Position numbers and translations under genes: made by a program. The notes beneath the pieces are model-generated. The model had not been told where the DNA came from, did no database searches, and saw only the letters and a list, made by a program, of their open reading frames with translations. A stretch of DNA of 41,907 nucleotides from Gloeomargaritaceae cyanobacterium C42_A2020_066. Lineage in GTDB: Bacteria; Cyanobacteriota; Cyanobacteriia; Gloeomargaritales; Gloeomargaritaceae. The DNA lies in the NCBI GenBank assembly GCA_015272465.1, contig JACYLR010000113.1, positions 1 to 41,907 of the forward strand. Reading direction: 5' to 3'. Below are positions 35,366 through 41,907 of this stretch, piece by piece (position 1 is the stretch's first letter; the number at the start of each line of letters is the position of its first letter).

Positions 35366-36454
35366 TCAGGGATGGGACATCTTGAGGTAGCCCTGGATTA
35401 AACAGTCAGGCCCAATAGCGTCCACCCTGACTTGCTCCAGCGGCAGGGCATCGTTCATGGCCGTAAGGCCAAGGTCGGCAACGGGAGACGGGGCCTGCTG
35501 CCCGCCAATGATTTTGGGGGCGATGAAGGCAAATACCTTTTGAATGGCTCGGTCTTGAATGGCCTGGGCCGTGAGGATGCCCCCACATTCCCACAATACG
35601 GATAGGAAGCCTCGCTGGTGGAAATAGGCCATGGCAGCGGCCGGCCGCAATTCCGGGAGTTCAACCACGTCTACCCCTCGCTGGCGTAGGGCATCCTGGC
35701 GTTGGGGATCTGTGCCCTCCTGGGTTAGTACCAGGGTGGGGGCGCAATCGGTTTTCCAAAGATGGGCCTCTTCTGGCAGGTTCAGAGTCCGACTCATGAC
35801 GACGCGTAGGGGTTGGTGGCCATCGGCTTGGCGAGTCGTCAGATGGGGGTCGTCCCGCCGCAGGGTGTTGCCCCCAATCACCACAGCATCGCAACTGGCC
35901 CGCAGGTGGTGTACCCAGGTGCGGGCCTCTGGCCCCGTGATCCAGGCACTGTGTCCGGCACTGGTGGCGATTTTGCCGTCCAGGGTCATGGCGTATTTGA
36001 GTAGCCCCAGCGGCCGGCCGTTGATCACCCGAAAGCTAAAGGCTTCATTAAGGGTTTGGCAGTCGGCCTCCTCTACCCCAACAGTAACCTCCAGTCCTGC
36101 CTGCTGCAAACGCGCGACCCCACTTCCTTGCACCCGTTGATCCGGGTCGATCATCCCCACCACGACCCGTTGAATGCCCGCTGCAATCACCGCCTCGGTG
36201 CAGGGGGGGGTGCGGCCGTGGTGGTTACAGGGTTCCAGGTTGACGTAGAGGGTCGCGCCCCTCGCCCGTTCTCCTGCTGTGGCTAGGGCAAAGACTTCTG
36301 CGTGGGGCTGGCCAGCCTGGGGATGGAATCCCTCGCCGACAATTTCCCCATCCCGCACGACTACAGCACCAACCAGAGGATTGGGCGCAGTCCGCCCCAG
36401 GGCACGACGAGCCAAGTCCAGGCAGCGCTGCATGTAGACCTGGTCCGGGTGCAT
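35366..36454 (-). CDS. ribD: Riboflavin biosynthesis protein RibD (deaminase and reductase)
   Basis: 362 residues from MHPDQVYMQRCLDLARRALG; the track start is 35 codons upstream. The N-terminal deaminase (to about 150) has APNPLVGAVVV, the zinc site HAEVFAL and PCNHHGRTPPCTEAVI. The C-terminal reductase has LLKYAMTLDGKIATSAGHSAWITG, VVIGGNTLRRDDPHLTTR and VLWECGGILTAQAI. The bifunctional enzyme deaminates and then reduces the pyrimidine intermediate of riboflavin synthesis. It is divergent from the MscS gene with about 80 bases between starts. Confidence 0.95.
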   Translation of the reverse strand: MHPDQVYMQRCLDLARRALGRTAPNPLVGAVVVRDGEIVGEGFHPQAGQPHAEVFALATAGERARGATLYVNLEPCNHHGRTPPCTEAVIAAGIQRVVVGMIDPDQRVQGSGVARLQQAGLEVTVGVEEADCQTLNEAFSFRVINGRPLGLLKYAMTLDGKIATSAGHSAWITGPEARTWVHHLRASCDAVVIGGNTLRRDDPHLTTRQADGHQPLRVVMSRTLNLPEEAHLWKTDCAPTLVLTQEGTDPQRQDALRQRGVDVVELPELRPAAAMAYFHQRGFLSVLWECGGILTAQAIQDRAIQKVFAFIAPKIIGGQQAPSPVADLGLTAMNDALPLEQVRVDAIGPDCLIQGYLKMSHP

Positions 36455-36532
36455 GGGCAGTTGGGCCGACAACGGTAGACTACACAAGGGGTGAGACCTC
36501 TTCCCCATTATGGTGGTCACGTTACGGAAAGG

Positions 36533-38089
36533 ATGGTGACGAAGCGATTCCGGCGACAAGTGTTGGGGGCAGGTATCGGCTTGATCGGGGCCTTCTGGGG
36601 GGCAGGGATGGAAACTGCCCAGAGCCAGATCCCGCTCCCCAATTCACCCAATCTGCCCGCGAGTCAGCGCCGTTCCTGGGTACGCCTCGACGGCCGGCCG
36701 CTGTTTCCCCTGGCGGCTGGGGATAATCCGGAGCGGGTCACCATTGTCCAGAATCGGCTAAACCGTATCCAGGCTCATTTCCTTCAGGGACAAAACCCGC
36801 AGCCCCAGGTGGACATCCGTCGCCAAGGGGGATCGGATGTGATTTACGTCAATGATCAGTACCTACTGACCATTACCCACGAAGATGCTCAAGCCCGTGC
36901 GATGGAAGTCCAAGAGTGGGCTGAGGAACTGCAAGCCAGACTGGAAGTCGGACTGGCCCAGAGTTGGGAAGAGCACCAACCCCAGTACCTTTCCCGGATG
37001 CTGCCCCAGGCAGCTGGGATCGCAGCCCTGACCCTGTTCACGAGCGGGGGGCTGTACCTCTGGCACCAGCGCCGCCACCGGCCGGCCGGAACAGAATCCG
37101 GGGCTAGCCACGACCCGATGACCACGGAGGTGCGCGTCCGCAACCGCCAAAGCCTGCGGGCTGTGGAAGGGATTATTCATGGCCATCTTCAGGCTGGCCT
37201 GTGGTGGGCAGCCCTATTTAGCATCTCTGGTTTTTTCCCCCAAACCCGCTGGCTTCAGGGCATTCTCTTCACCAACCTGCTGGTACTGCTGGTCATTCCC
37301 TTCGGCATGTATGCCCTGGTACGGGCCAGTTACATCCTGATCGATCGGTTTGCGGCTGCCCTGGCACTGGGCGTGTCTCTGACCACTGACCCCTCTCGTG
37401 TGGAATTACGGTTCCGCACCTTGTCGAACGTGACAAAAGGCTTCGTGGCCCTAGTGGGGGTTGCGGTGGGTATTGCCCTAGCGCTGGCGGTGGTGGGGCT
37501 GAGCAGCGCTCCCCTGTTGGCGGGGGCAGGATTGATTGGGGTGGGGATTTCCCTGGCGGCTCAAAATATCATTCGCGATCACATCAATGGGCTGCTGATC
37601 ATTGTCGAGGATCAATTTGGGGTGGGGGATGTCATTGCCGTGGGCACCTATAGCGGCGTCGTAGAGCGGCTCAACCTGCGGATTACCCAGTTGCGAGATG
37701 CAGAGGGGCGATTGATTACCTTGCCCAACAGTGAGATTCGGGCCGTGGCCAATCTTTCCAGTCAGTGGTCCCGCGCCGATATCCAGGTTCTGATTCCCCA
37801 TCGGGTGGCAGTCGCTCAGGCTCTGAAGGTTGTGCGCGATACGGTGGCCCAGTTCTACGATGAGGTGCCCTGGCAGGAGTTGATTCTGGAAGCGCCCCAG
37901 GTGCTGGGGGTGGATGCTGTCCTAGAACGAGGCTCCTTGATTCGAGTTTGGATCAAGACCCTCCCCCTCAAGCAGTGGGAGGTGAAGCGGGAGGTGCAGC
38001 GGCGGCTGAAACTGGCGTTTGAGGCGGCCGGCCTGGATTTGACGCCCTTTCCCCTGTCCTACGAAAACGCAGATCAGGCCCAGGGATGA
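36533..38089 (+). CDS. MscS-family mechanosensitive channel
   Basis: 518 residues from the ATG at 36533 (GGAAAGG just before; a GTG at 36536 is possible). A signal-like hydrophobic N-terminus (LGAGIGLIGAFWGAGM), a periplasmic domain of about 120 residues (QNRLNRIQAHF...), then TM helices at about 155, 215, 250 and 305, and the MscS pore and beta domain: GVGISLAAQNIIRDHINGLLIIVEDQFGVGDVIAVGTYSGVVERLNLRITQLRDAEGRLITLPNSEI. It would release solutes on hypo-osmotic shock. Its stop overlaps the SAM-hydrolase start in an ATGA. Confidence 0.92.
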   Translation: MVTKRFRRQVLGAGIGLIGAFWGAGMETAQSQIPLPNSPNLPASQRRSWVRLDGRPLFPLAAGDNPERVTIVQNRLNRIQAHFLQGQNPQPQVDIRRQGGSDVIYVNDQYLLTITHEDAQARAMEVQEWAEELQARLEVGLAQSWEEHQPQYLSRMLPQAAGIAALTLFTSGGLYLWHQRRHRPAGTESGASHDPMTTEVRVRNRQSLRAVEGIIHGHLQAGLWWAALFSISGFFPQTRWLQGILFTNLLVLLVIPFGMYALVRASYILIDRFAAALALGVSLTTDPSRVELRFRTLSNVTKGFVALVGVAVGIALALAVVGLSSAPLLAGAGLIGVGISLAAQNIIRDHINGLLIIVEDQFGVGDVIAVGTYSGVVERLNLRITQLRDAEGRLITLPNSEIRAVANLSSQWSRADIQVLIPHRVAVAQALKVVRDTVAQFYDEVPWQELILEAPQVLGVDAVLERGSLIRVWIKTLPLKQWEVKREVQRRLKLAFEAAGLDLTPFPLSYENADQAQG

Positions 38090-38883
38090 GGCGTTGTGTC
38101 ACCCTACTAACCGACTTCGGCCAAGCTGACACCTATGTGGGGGTGCTGAAGGGGGTGCTGCTCAGCCTCAATCCCGACCTCCAAATCGTTGACCTGACCC
38201 ACACCATTCCGCCCCAGGCGATTGCCCTTGCGGGTTTTCACTTGGCGCAAGCCTGGCCCTACTTTCCGGCGGATACGATCCACATAGCTGTTGTGGATCC
38301 GGGGGTGGGCAGTGCCCGGCGGGCCATCGCTGCCCAGTGGATCAACGGTTGCTTCATCGGGCCAGACAATGGTCTGCTGACCCATGTGCTCCAAGGAGGG
38401 TGGCCACAGCAAGTGGTAGAACTCACTAACCCAGCCTACGGACACCCGGCCGGCCGCAGCGCCACGTTCCACGGCCGGGATGTGTTTGCCCCGGCGGCCG
38501 CCCACCTCAGCCTGGGGGTTCCGCTGACAGACCTCGGCCGGCCGGTGGACGTCTCAACCCTGTGTCAGTTGCCCCTGGCCGGATATGAATCCATCGGGAA
38601 CGGCTGGCGGGGCACGGTGCAGCAGGTGGATCACTTTGGCAACCTGGTGACCACCCTCCCTAGCTCGCTCCTGGTACAGTGTCATCCCGCCTCGTCCTGG
38701 AGCCTGTGGGCGGCCGGCCGGCGGATTCCGCTCGGCCTCACCTACAGTTCGGTACCTCCCCAAGCTCTCGTCGCAGTGGTCGGCAGTCACGGTTATTGGG
38801 AGATTGCCGTCAATCAAGGCCATGCCCAGGCGATGTTACAGCTTGGGATCGGTGATCCTGTGGAGTTGCGGCCGGCTCCCTAG
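38086..38883 (+). CDS. SAM hydrolase / SAM-dependent halogenase-fold protein (DUF62)
   Basis: 265 residues. Family motifs: VTLLTDFGQADTYVGVLKG at the N-terminus, IHIAVVDPGVGSARRAI, FIGPDNGLLTHVL, ATFHGRDVFAPAAAHLS, and VDHFGNLVTTLP before the C-terminal barrel. The fold covers fluorinase, chlorinase and the common SAM hydroxide adenosyltransferase, which converts SAM and water to adenosine and methionine. The Asp-Arg-His water-activating triad of the hydrolases seems to be kept (D in VDPG, R in ARR, H in FHGRD), so hydrolase is the likeliest activity. Start overlaps the mscS stop; its stop overlaps the convergent GGDEF gene. Confidence 0.88.
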   Translation: MRRCVTLLTDFGQADTYVGVLKGVLLSLNPDLQIVDLTHTIPPQAIALAGFHLAQAWPYFPADTIHIAVVDPGVGSARRAIAAQWINGCFIGPDNGLLTHVLQGGWPQQVVELTNPAYGHPAGRSATFHGRDVFAPAAAHLSLGVPLTDLGRPVDVSTLCQLPLAGYESIGNGWRGTVQQVDHFGNLVTTLPSSLLVQCHPASSWSLWAAGRRIPLGLTYSSVPPQALVAVVGSHGYWEIAVNQGHAQAMLQLGIGDPVELRPAP

Positions 38884-39968
38884 GGCGTCACTCCAGCCCA
38901 GACCACCTGGTTCCGTCCCAGATTTTTGGCCTGGTAAAGCGCCTGGTCGGCCCGATCAAACAGGTCTTGTCGGCTTTCGGCCGGCCGGTGCTGGGCCACC
39001 CCAAAAGAGGCTGTTACCCGTCCCACGGTTCCGATCGGTTCTCCCCCAATCACTTGGCGCAACCGTTCTGCCAACACCTTCAAGCTATCCACCCCTTTTC
39101 CCGTCACGACCACTACAAATTCTTCACCGCCCCAGCGAATGAGGACATCACCCTGGCGCAGATGGGCCTGAAAACGAGAGGCCACCTCGCGCAACACTTG
39201 GTCACCCTGAGCATGGCCATGGGTATCGTTGATCCGTTTGAAATGGTCAATATCACACAGAATAATTCCGAAGGGTTCGTCCGGCCGACTCTCCAGAGCT
39301 TGGAGTAATTGTTCCCCGGCCCGCCGGTTAAAAACCCCCGTCAAGACATCTCGTTCGGAGGACTCCTTGAGGTAAATCCGCTCTAGAGCGAGCCGATCCA
39401 AAGTATCCTGTAGGCGGGTGTAAAACAGCACGAAACAGATATTGACAGCCATTGCCGGCCCCAGAGCAAACATGAGATCTTGGCCCCGTGGCGACTGTAA
39501 TTCCAATGGATGGAGCAAGAGGTAGACCACCACGGGTGCAGCCGTTACCAGCCAGAGGAGGAAACTGAGGCGAACCAGTTGGCGAGGTCGGAGAAAAACA
39601 ATCATGCCCGTGGTCAACAGGAACAGCCCGGAGGAAATGGGGGGCAGGGTTTCAATCAACTGTTTATCAGGACTGAGGGCCGCTTCTAGGGTGAAGAAGT
39701 ACTCTGGGAACAGCATGATGAGGCTTACCCATCCCAGGCTCAGGCCAATGACCTGTCGGGTACGTCCCGGCCGGCCGAACAAATAGGCAAACTGACCCAA
39801 GGCCGCTGCCACCGTTAAGGGTGGAATGACTAGGGAGATGGGGTGAGTCCATCTCTCCAAGCCATGCAGGGCTGTCGCAACCAAACCTCCGAACGCAATC
39901 ACCCCTAGACTGAGGAGAACCGTTTGGTACCGCAGATCCTCTGTGGCATCATCAGGTGTGCATTGCAT
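38880..39968 (-). CDS. Membrane-anchored diguanylate cyclase (GGDEF)
   Basis: 362 residues with about six transmembrane helices (residues 15-190) and a C-terminal GGDEF domain beginning SSERDVLTGVFNRRAGEQLL. The active-site loop is RWGGEEF, and RQGD exactly five residues before it fits the RxxD inhibitory site, so feedback control by c-di-GMP is expected. Other motifs: IILCDIDHFKRINDTHGHAQGDQVL. It should make c-di-GMP from GTP at the membrane, affecting motility or attachment. Its stop and that of the SAM-hydrolase gene overlap by 4 bases. Confidence 0.93.
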   Translation of the reverse strand: MQCTPDDATEDLRYQTVLLSLGVIAFGGLVATALHGLERWTHPISLVIPPLTVAAALGQFAYLFGRPGRTRQVIGLSLGWVSLIMLFPEYFFTLEAALSPDKQLIETLPPISSGLFLLTTGMIVFLRPRQLVRLSFLLWLVTAAPVVVYLLLHPLELQSPRGQDLMFALGPAMAVNICFVLFYTRLQDTLDRLALERIYLKESSERDVLTGVFNRRAGEQLLQALESRPDEPFGIILCDIDHFKRINDTHGHAQGDQVLREVASRFQAHLRQGDVLIRWGGEEFVVVVTGKGVDSLKVLAERLRQVIGGEPIGTVGRVTASFGVAQHRPAESRQDLFDRADQALYQAKNLGRNQVVWAGVTP

Positions 39969-40141
39969 AAAGGCATCCTGGGCAGGTTCCCCAGAATCCT
40001 ACCGTTCCACCGGAGTCAATGGGATTCTTAGCAACTGAGGGGCACGACGGTGCCCCCTGAACCCGTAATCGCAGCCGACACGCTAAAGAGGACGCACCTG
40101 GGTCACAATAGGCCAGGGCTGATCACCTGCCAATAGCCTTC

Positions 40142-41527
40142 ATGCAACCCATCCCGCACTTTCTTTTCAGGTTAGGTGGCAAACTGAGGTCACTTGACCG
40201 CCCCAACTTGGCCATTTGGGTCTATCGTCTTGCAGCTCTGCTTTCACCTCAGCATGTCCAGGTGCGCCTAATCCTAGGACAACTCCATCAGGAGAACCAA
40301 TCCTGGAATGCGGCTGAAACGTGCTTCCATCAAGTCTTGAACTTAGAGCCACGTCACTACCAAGCAACCTGTCAACTAGGTATTCTCGCTAACGCTCAAC
40401 AAAAGTACGCTGAAGCTCTCCCCTATCTATCGATTACGCAAGCTGAAAATCCTCCTTGCCAAGGCGCTGAACAGGCTATGTACGTTCGGCACTACCGAGA
40501 TGCTCTCCATAATCAGTCTTTACCCAAGGACACCCCCCGCATTCTAGTCCTGCGTCACCCCTATTGCCAAACGAACTTTTACCAAATCGTCCTTGACTGG
40601 GCCAAACTGAATTGCCCTGAGATCCTATATCACTTCGAGTTGCGTATCTTGCCTTGTGAGACGCATACTTGGCCTGAAGTCTCACTACATATTCCCTGGT
40701 TACAAGACCCAGTGCAACAGTGGTCTACTAAAGCCTATGCTAAGGCTCAAGCCATTGCTGAACAGTGTCGCAGCCGAAATATACCCATCATTAATCCTGT
40801 TGACAAGCTTCTGAATGCAACCAAGTTGGCTGGCTCCTGTAGAATTGCCCAGGCTGGTCTCCGTACGCCCAAAATGGTGGCCATTACCAACTTAAGTCAG
40901 TTCAAACAGGATTTAGGGAACCTCAAACTACCACTCTTTATCCGAGAGGACTGGGGCCATGGAGGCAAGATTACACAATTGGATACGGAAGATGAGGTGA
41001 GCACCTTAACTCTAGAAGGGTTTGTGCGGCCCATTGCTGTAGAGCGGGTCGATGCTCAAAGTAAAGATGGCTTATATCGGAAGTATCGCTATATTGTCGC
41101 AGGGCAGCGAGGTATCAGCCATCATTTAATGATCACCCCCAACTGGATTACCCGCGGAGAGGATCGGCTTTTCACAGAGGAAACCCGTGCGGAGGAACTT
41201 GCCTATATCCAAGCTCCAGATCCCAACCACAGCCGATTCCAAGCAGCCCTAGAGAAACTAGAGTTAGACTTTGTCGCCTTTGATTATGGTTATGATAAGA
41301 ACGGGGATGTGATAGTCTGGGAGGCAAATCCCTTCCCATTCATCCACTTTTCAGGTCCTGATGGACTGCTACTTTACCGTCAGACAGCTATTCACCGTAC
41401 GCTAGCAGCCATGCTCGCACTCTACTTGGAGCGTGCGGGACTGGCTGTACCGGAACCCATAAGAGTCCTTCTGTCGGAAGACCCCAGTACAATTCAATCT
41501 GAACTTGATCAATTGCAGAGACCCTAG
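40142..41527 (+). CDS. TPR protein fused to an ATP-grasp-like domain
   Basis: 461 residues. The N-terminal part (about 20-110) is TPR-like: VRLILGQLHQENQSWNAAETCFHQVLNLEPRHYQATCQLGILANAQQKYAEALPYLS. After a linker, the C-terminal two thirds look like ATP-grasp: KLLNATKLAGSCRIAQAGLRTPKMV, LPLFIREDWGHGGKI (nucleotide-binding strand), AVERVDAQSKDGLYRKYRYIVAG, and DFVAFDYGYDKNGDVIVWEANPFPFI (metal-binding E-x-N). So a carboxylate-amine ligase-like enzyme of unknown substrate. GC content is visibly lower than upstream genes and GGCCGGCC is absent. A methyltransferase-like gene follows after 4 bases, probably an operon. Confidence 0.75.
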   Translation: MQPIPHFLFRLGGKLRSLDRPNLAIWVYRLAALLSPQHVQVRLILGQLHQENQSWNAAETCFHQVLNLEPRHYQATCQLGILANAQQKYAEALPYLSITQAENPPCQGAEQAMYVRHYRDALHNQSLPKDTPRILVLRHPYCQTNFYQIVLDWAKLNCPEILYHFELRILPCETHTWPEVSLHIPWLQDPVQQWSTKAYAKAQAIAEQCRSRNIPIINPVDKLLNATKLAGSCRIAQAGLRTPKMVAITNLSQFKQDLGNLKLPLFIREDWGHGGKITQLDTEDEVSTLTLEGFVRPIAVERVDAQSKDGLYRKYRYIVAGQRGISHHLMITPNWITRGEDRLFTEETRAEELAYIQAPDPNHSRFQAALEKLELDFVAFDYGYDKNGDVIVWEANPFPFIHFSGPDGLLLYRQTAIHRTLAAMLALYLERAGLAVPEPIRVLLSEDPSTIQSELDQLQRP

Positions 41528-41531
41528 CAGC

Positions 41532-41907
41532 ATGAGTGACCTTCAAGATTGGATTGCCCAGATTTACACCTATCCTGAACTTTTGGGTATGGGACACGCC
41601 CAGCGCCTTGAGGATCTGAATCTAGGACTGGGTTGGTTGTACTATGCCCTGCCACGCATTCTTCGGTGTCAAACAGTTGTCGTAATAGGCTCCTATCGTG
41701 GCTTTGTCCCCCTTGTCCTTGGCCGGGCGCTCCAGGATAATAAGGTCAGCAGTCAAGTCATCTTCATAGACCCCTCGTTCGTGGATGAATTCTGGAATGA
41801 ACCTGAAAAAGTTAAGTCATATTTTCTTCAATTTGAAGTAGAGAACATTCGTCATTTTCGATGCACGACCCAAGAGTTTGTCCGGACTGATGCTTATCAA
41901 TGCCTTC
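41532..41907 (+). CDS. Methyltransferase-like protein, cut by window end
   Basis: 125 residues visible from the ATG at 41532; the gene runs past the window. Segment TVVVIGSYRGFVPLVLGRALQDNKVSSQVIFIDPSF is a class I Rossmann SAM-binding pattern (glycine loop followed by an acidic end of strand 2, IDPSF), resembling Methyltransf_24-type proteins; the remainder (FEVENIRHFRCTTQEF) fits the next alpha/beta unit. Starts 4 bases after the ATP-grasp gene, same strand and composition, so the two likely act together. Substrate unknown; without the C-terminus the family call is tentative. Confidence 0.6.
   Translation, partial: MSDLQDWIAQIYTYPELLGMGHAQRLEDLNLGLGWLYYALPRILRCQTVVVIGSYRGFVPLVLGRALQDNKVSSQVIFIDPSFVDEFWNEPEKVKSYFLQFEVENIRHFRCTTQEFVRTDAYQCL

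Noticed and set aside
40039-40056. GGGGCAC-GACG-GTGCCCC hairpin
   Set aside because: A good 7-bp stem, but no T-run on either strand, so not called a terminator; it may still be an RNA structure in the ATP-grasp gene leader region.

Overview
The window is a GC-rich (by eye near 60 %) stretch of a cyanobacterial chromosome. The diagnostic genes are psbY and psbM (photosystem II), nblA (phycobilisome degradation), a high-light-inducible protein, chlL and chlN (dark protochlorophyllide reductase), chlP (geranylgeranyl reductase), a cyAbrB-type regulator, and several families that I recall only from cyanobacteria (DUF3181, a DUF6825-like protein, a DinG-like protein). nblA implies phycobilisomes. 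I cannot name the species. The usual cyanobacterial palindrome HIP1 (GCGATCGC) was not seen; instead GGCCGGCC recurs about 85 times by hand tally, in almost every gene from 0.7 to 39.8 kb.

Layout. 0-0.9 kb: AT-richer left edge with a small, probably shortened membrane protein and a second short membrane ORF. 0.9-2.1 kb: two exported proteins (QGRT-repeat protein, Spy-like protein). 2.2-10.5 kb, minus strand: tandem universal stress protein, nblA, PP2C phosphatase, UbiB-like kinase, a DUF6825-like protein, and a very large hybrid histidine kinase. 10.6-14.4 kb, plus: degenerate DinG-like protein, pentapeptide-repeat protein, ClC channel. 14.4-15.7 kb: trmD, a Cys-containing small protein, psbY. 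16.1-17.9 kb: a MerR regulator with a textbook 19-bp-spacer promoter, a double-DUF305 lipoprotein and an exported thioredoxin-fold protein. 18-19.3 kb: chlP with a terminator built from the GGCCGGCC palindrome. 19.3-20.1 kb: gene-poor. 20.1-29.8 kb: cyAbrB, pdxA, a phasin-like small protein, mutS2, a 2TM protein and DUF3181 pair, thiG, dgkA, trpG, an MBL-like protein, pepP, queF. 30.0-33.9 kb: hli and a 63-aa membrane partner, chlL, chlN, a [2Fe-2S] ferredoxin, psbM. 33.9-40 kb: second universal stress protein, hotdog thioesterase, ribD, an MscS channel, SAM hydrolase family, diguanylate cyclase. 40.1 kb to the end: a TPR/ATP-grasp gene followed by a methyltransferase-like gene cut by the window edge, in sequence of lower GC and free of GGCCGGCC.

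How the genes fit together: most of the window is housekeeping (cofactor synthesis: pyridoxal phosphate, thiamine, riboflavin, queuosine, chlorophyll) mixed with light and stress adaptation. The pigment block (chlP; hli-chlL-chlN-ferredoxin-psbM) combines chlorophyll synthesis with small photosystem II and pigment-protection subunits. The MerR/DUF305 block looks like a metal-responsive envelope circuit. The least explained parts are the iterated palindrome, the edge ATP-grasp/methyltransferase cassette, the QGRT-repeat protein, and the gene-poor 19.3-20.1 kb region. All calls come from reading the sequence; no search or alignment was run.
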